A DNA stretch of 52,109 nt from Chitinimonas sp. BJB300 (lineage in GTDB: Bacteria > Pseudomonadota > Gammaproteobacteria > Burkholderiales > Chitinimonadaceae). This document shows positions 50,583 to 52,109 of the stretch, one piece after another. The notes beneath the pieces are model-generated. The model worked only from the letters and a program-made list of their open reading frames with translations, was not told where the DNA came from and did no database searches. Location of the stretch: NCBI RefSeq assembly GCF_002735695.1, contig NZ_PDZH01000012.1, forward strand, positions 1 through 52,109, in the 5' to 3' direction. The first letter of the stretch is position 1, and every line of letters starts with the position of its first letter. The position numbers and the translations under genes are program-made.

Positions 50583-51035
50583 TTAGCGCTGCATCTCCAT
50601 CTGGCGCTTTCCGTAACGCATATCGTCTTTCCACTGACCCTGAAATTTGTCGCCACTAGGCCAGAAGTAAGCGCCATAACCCTGGCGTTTATCTTGGACG
50701 AATTCGCCCTCAAAGACTTCATTTGGCCACTTGGACATAGGTCCCCATACATAGCGCCCCCAGCCCTGGCGAAAGTCACTGTCGAAGTGGCCTCGGTATT
50801 CGTCGCCTGATGCTGCCCAGGTCTTTACGCCCAGTCCGTGCTTTCGTCCTGCGTGAAACTCACCTTCGTAGCGGGCGATATCACTTTCGGTCACACCATA
50901 TCCTTCAGCCCAGCCATCGCGATTACAGCCCCCGGTGTATGTCCCCTGCAATTCGAGATCATGAATCTTGCATTCGGCAGCAAGCGTTGTGATGCAGACA
51001 GCTATCAGCGTAGGCAATAATAAGTAACGGAACAT
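50583..51035 (-). CDS. Secreted MORN-repeat protein
   Basis: 150 residues from ATG 51035 with a Sec signal ending near TTLAA-ECKIHDLELQG. About five MORN-like repeats follow from residue 45: YEGEFHAGRKHGLGVKTW, YRGHFDSDFRQGWGRYVW, FEGEFVQDKRQGYGAYFW and FQGQWKDDMRYGKR, plus a degenerate first unit (YTGGCNRDGWAEGYGV) with a likely Cys pair. MORN repeats bind lipids or proteins in various systems; function here is unknown. It lies on the same strand 112 bp upstream of fliQ and may share regulation with the flagellar-type locus. Confidence 0.85.
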   Translation of the reverse strand: MFRYLLLPTLIAVCITTLAAECKIHDLELQGTYTGGCNRDGWAEGYGVTESDIARYEGEFHAGRKHGLGVKTWAASGDEYRGHFDSDFRQGWGRYVWGPMSKWPNEVFEGEFVQDKRQGYGAYFWPSGDKFQGQWKDDMRYGKRQMEMQR

Positions 51036-51134
51036 AGTGCTTCTCAGAAAATGGCGACAATGCCGACCAATGTATCTGGTTGGGCTCGGCGAATGTTTAG
51101 CGATGAATGGACACCCGGAAGGTGCGGACAGATT

Positions 51135-51767
51135 TTAGCCCAGTTTTGCGCCAAAACCTGTCAGCAGGGCGCGAGAGGCATGCTCCACCAAGGTGGGAAG
51201 GGGCTTGAGATTGACCCAGGGCTCGTCACCCAAGGTGAGATGCAGGGCGATAAGTCCATGCAAGGTACCCCAGAACATTTGCAGCAGCATGTCTGCATCT
51301 TGTTCGGTAATCGTGGGTGTGGATTCGATCAGCGCAACAAACAGCATTCTGGCGAAGGCATAGGCGTCTTCGTTGGGGTTGCCGTGCTCTGCGGCAGACT
51401 CTTCCACGCTGACTGGTGGGGGAGGACTGATAAAAATACGGCGATAGTGTTCAGGCTGTTGCTGGGCAAAGTTGGCAAAACGCGCCGCCATGTTGAGAAT
51501 ACGTTGGCTAGGTCGGGCATCTGGTGCGTCTTGTTCAAGTAGTTGCCGAGTGAGTTCGGCAAAATCCTCGTCCGTTATGGCGCGTAAAAGGGCCGCTTTA
51601 TCTTCAAATTGGCTGTAAATAACGCTGGTTGAATAGTCGATTCGGCTGGCGATGCTGCGCACGGTCAGTGCCTCGTAGCCACCTTCGGCACAGAGTGTGC
51701 GAGCAGCATCAATGATCTTGCGGCGGAGCGCATCGCGTTCGCGTTGCCGGCGTTCGGTAATGGACAT
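51135..51767 (-). CDS. TetR-family transcriptional regulator
   Basis: DNA-binding repressor-type protein. 210 residues from ATG 51767. N-terminal helix-turn-helix domain at about 12-60 (RRKIIDAARTLCAEGGYEAL, TVRSIASRIDYSTSVIYSQF, EDKAALLRAI), then an all-helical ligand domain resembling the TetR_C_33/WHG type (FANFAQQQPEHYRRIFISPP, QMFWGTLHGLIALHLTLGDE). Its target and ligand are unknown. It starts 88 bp from the IS boundary at 51855, so the element may have separated it from a divergent target gene. Confidence 0.9.
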   Translation of the reverse strand: MSITERRQRERDALRRKIIDAARTLCAEGGYEALTVRSIASRIDYSTSVIYSQFEDKAALLRAITDEDFAELTRQLLEQDAPDARPSQRILNMAARFANFAQQQPEHYRRIFISPPPPVSVEESAAEHGNPNEDAYAFARMLFVALIESTPTITEQDADMLLQMFWGTLHGLIALHLTLGDEPWVNLKPLPTLVEHASRALLTGFGAKLG

Positions 51768-51854
51768 GGTGCTGCCTGTAATACAGAAGATGCTATTTGA
51801 GCATTGCCGGGGCTGGCCCGTAAATCAGGGACTAGGCAAAACCGATATAAAGTG

Positions 51855-52109
51855 ACTGATGTTACGCAGTGCATACGATAACCTGTCGCCATGAAGAACA
51901 AAGAACTCGATTTGTACACCGACTATTTGCTGAGCACGTTTGGTGCGGCGACAGCAACGGGCTTCTCCAAGGACTTATGGCTGCAGGTCAAATCGGTGGT
52001 GCGTTCGATCGAGCGCGACGAGGGTGTTTTGATCTTCGACGACACCATCCAAGAGAAAGCCTGGACCGATGAAAACGAACTGATGTGTTGGCATTACGAT
52101 CACGTCAGT
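51855..52109 (+). mobile_element. Insertion sequence end (IS4/IS701-type), right copy, cut by window edge
   Basis: Inverted copy of 1-324. It begins with ACTGATGTTACGCAGTG at 51855 and stops at the window edge at exactly the same element base as the left copy. Relative to that copy it lacks 69 bp and has single-base differences, so the two ends are distinct copies, not one sequence read twice. Confidence 0.8.
51891..52109 (+). CDS. IS4/IS701-type transposase, partial, with 23-residue in-frame deletion
   Basis: 73 codons visible from ATG 51891, reading out of the window. After TFGAATATG the sequence jumps to FSKDLWLQVKSVVRSIE. The 23 residues missing compared with the left copy contain the SHDQVTRFLSK helix that is conserved in relatives. 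The frame is kept and the first catalytic Asp (IFDDTIQEK) is present. Loss of this part of the N-terminal domain probably inactivates the protein, so this may be a decayed copy that can only be moved in trans. Confidence 0.75.
   Translation, partial: MKNKELDLYTDYLLSTFGAATATGFSKDLWLQVKSVVRSIERDEGVLIFDDTIQEKAWTDENELMCWHYDHVS

Noticed and set aside
1-52109. CRISPR array, tRNA or rRNA genes
   Set aside because: No regularly spaced direct repeats, no tRNA arm signatures and no rRNA-like stretches were seen on reading both strands by eye; a tRNA scan would be needed for certainty.
1-52109. Composite transposon bounded by the two IS copies
   Set aside because: 51 kb is very long, one copy is deleted, the window edges coincide with the same element base, and most cargo is operon-structured chromosomal-type DNA; contig breakage is the simpler reading.

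Overview
The window looks like a whole assembly contig from a Gram-negative proteobacterium, most likely a betaproteobacterium. The evidence is P- and L-ring flagellar genes, Wsp-type signalling and moderately GC-rich coding sequence. Genus-level placement is not possible from the sequence alone. Both ends stop at exactly the same base of an outward-facing IS4/IS701-type transposase gene, in inverted orientation, so the contig probably broke in a multicopy insertion sequence.

Layout. (1) 1-5 kb: IS end, a frameshifted PA2169/DUF2383-type gene, a DUF421 membrane protein and a soluble hybrid histidine kinase with a MEDS-PAS-PAS sensory half. (2) 5-21.5 kb: a sensory block bracketed by two inverted copies of a 130-140 bp MITE-like repeat. 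It holds a PDC-type membrane hybrid kinase, then a Wsp-like chemosensory operon on the minus strand (cheW, cheR-TPR, cheW, mcp, cheA-REC, cheB and a 1195-residue REC-GAF-PAS-PAS-GGDEF-EAL-REC output protein), with a divergent CHASE3-type chemoreceptor. The domain content suggests membrane cues are turned into c-di-GMP changes. (3) 21.5-24.3 kb: an endonuclease I-type lipoprotein, an unrecognised lipoprotein and a periplasmic solute-binding protein. (4) 24.7-30.8 kb: an AT-richer island with an 1139-residue toxin-like protein (three 25-residue IP-x-x-G repeats and a C-terminal His/Cys domain resembling clan CD / C80 cysteine proteases), two TPR proteins and a small unknown protein.

(5) 30.8-50.5 kb: one tightly packed minus-strand run of 25 flagellar-type genes, fliQ-fliR-flhB-flhA-flgF-flgG-flgA-flgH-flgI-flgB-flgC-fliE-fliF-X-fliH-fliI-fliJ-fliK-flgD-flgE-(FliM-like)-fliN-fliO-fliP-fliA. 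Export gate, ATPase complex, rod, P/L rings and hook are encoded. The switch is strongly reduced: at the FliG position there is only a 169-residue protein, and the FliM position has a 257-residue single-SpoA protein without the usual N-terminal CheY-binding motif. No filament, filament-cap, hook-filament junction or stator gene is in the window. This is either a divergent secondary flagellum that borrows missing parts from elsewhere, or a flagellum-derived hook/secretion apparatus; it is the most interesting system here. (6) 50.5-52.1 kb: a secreted MORN-repeat protein, a TetR-type regulator and the second IS end, which carries a 69 bp in-frame deletion.
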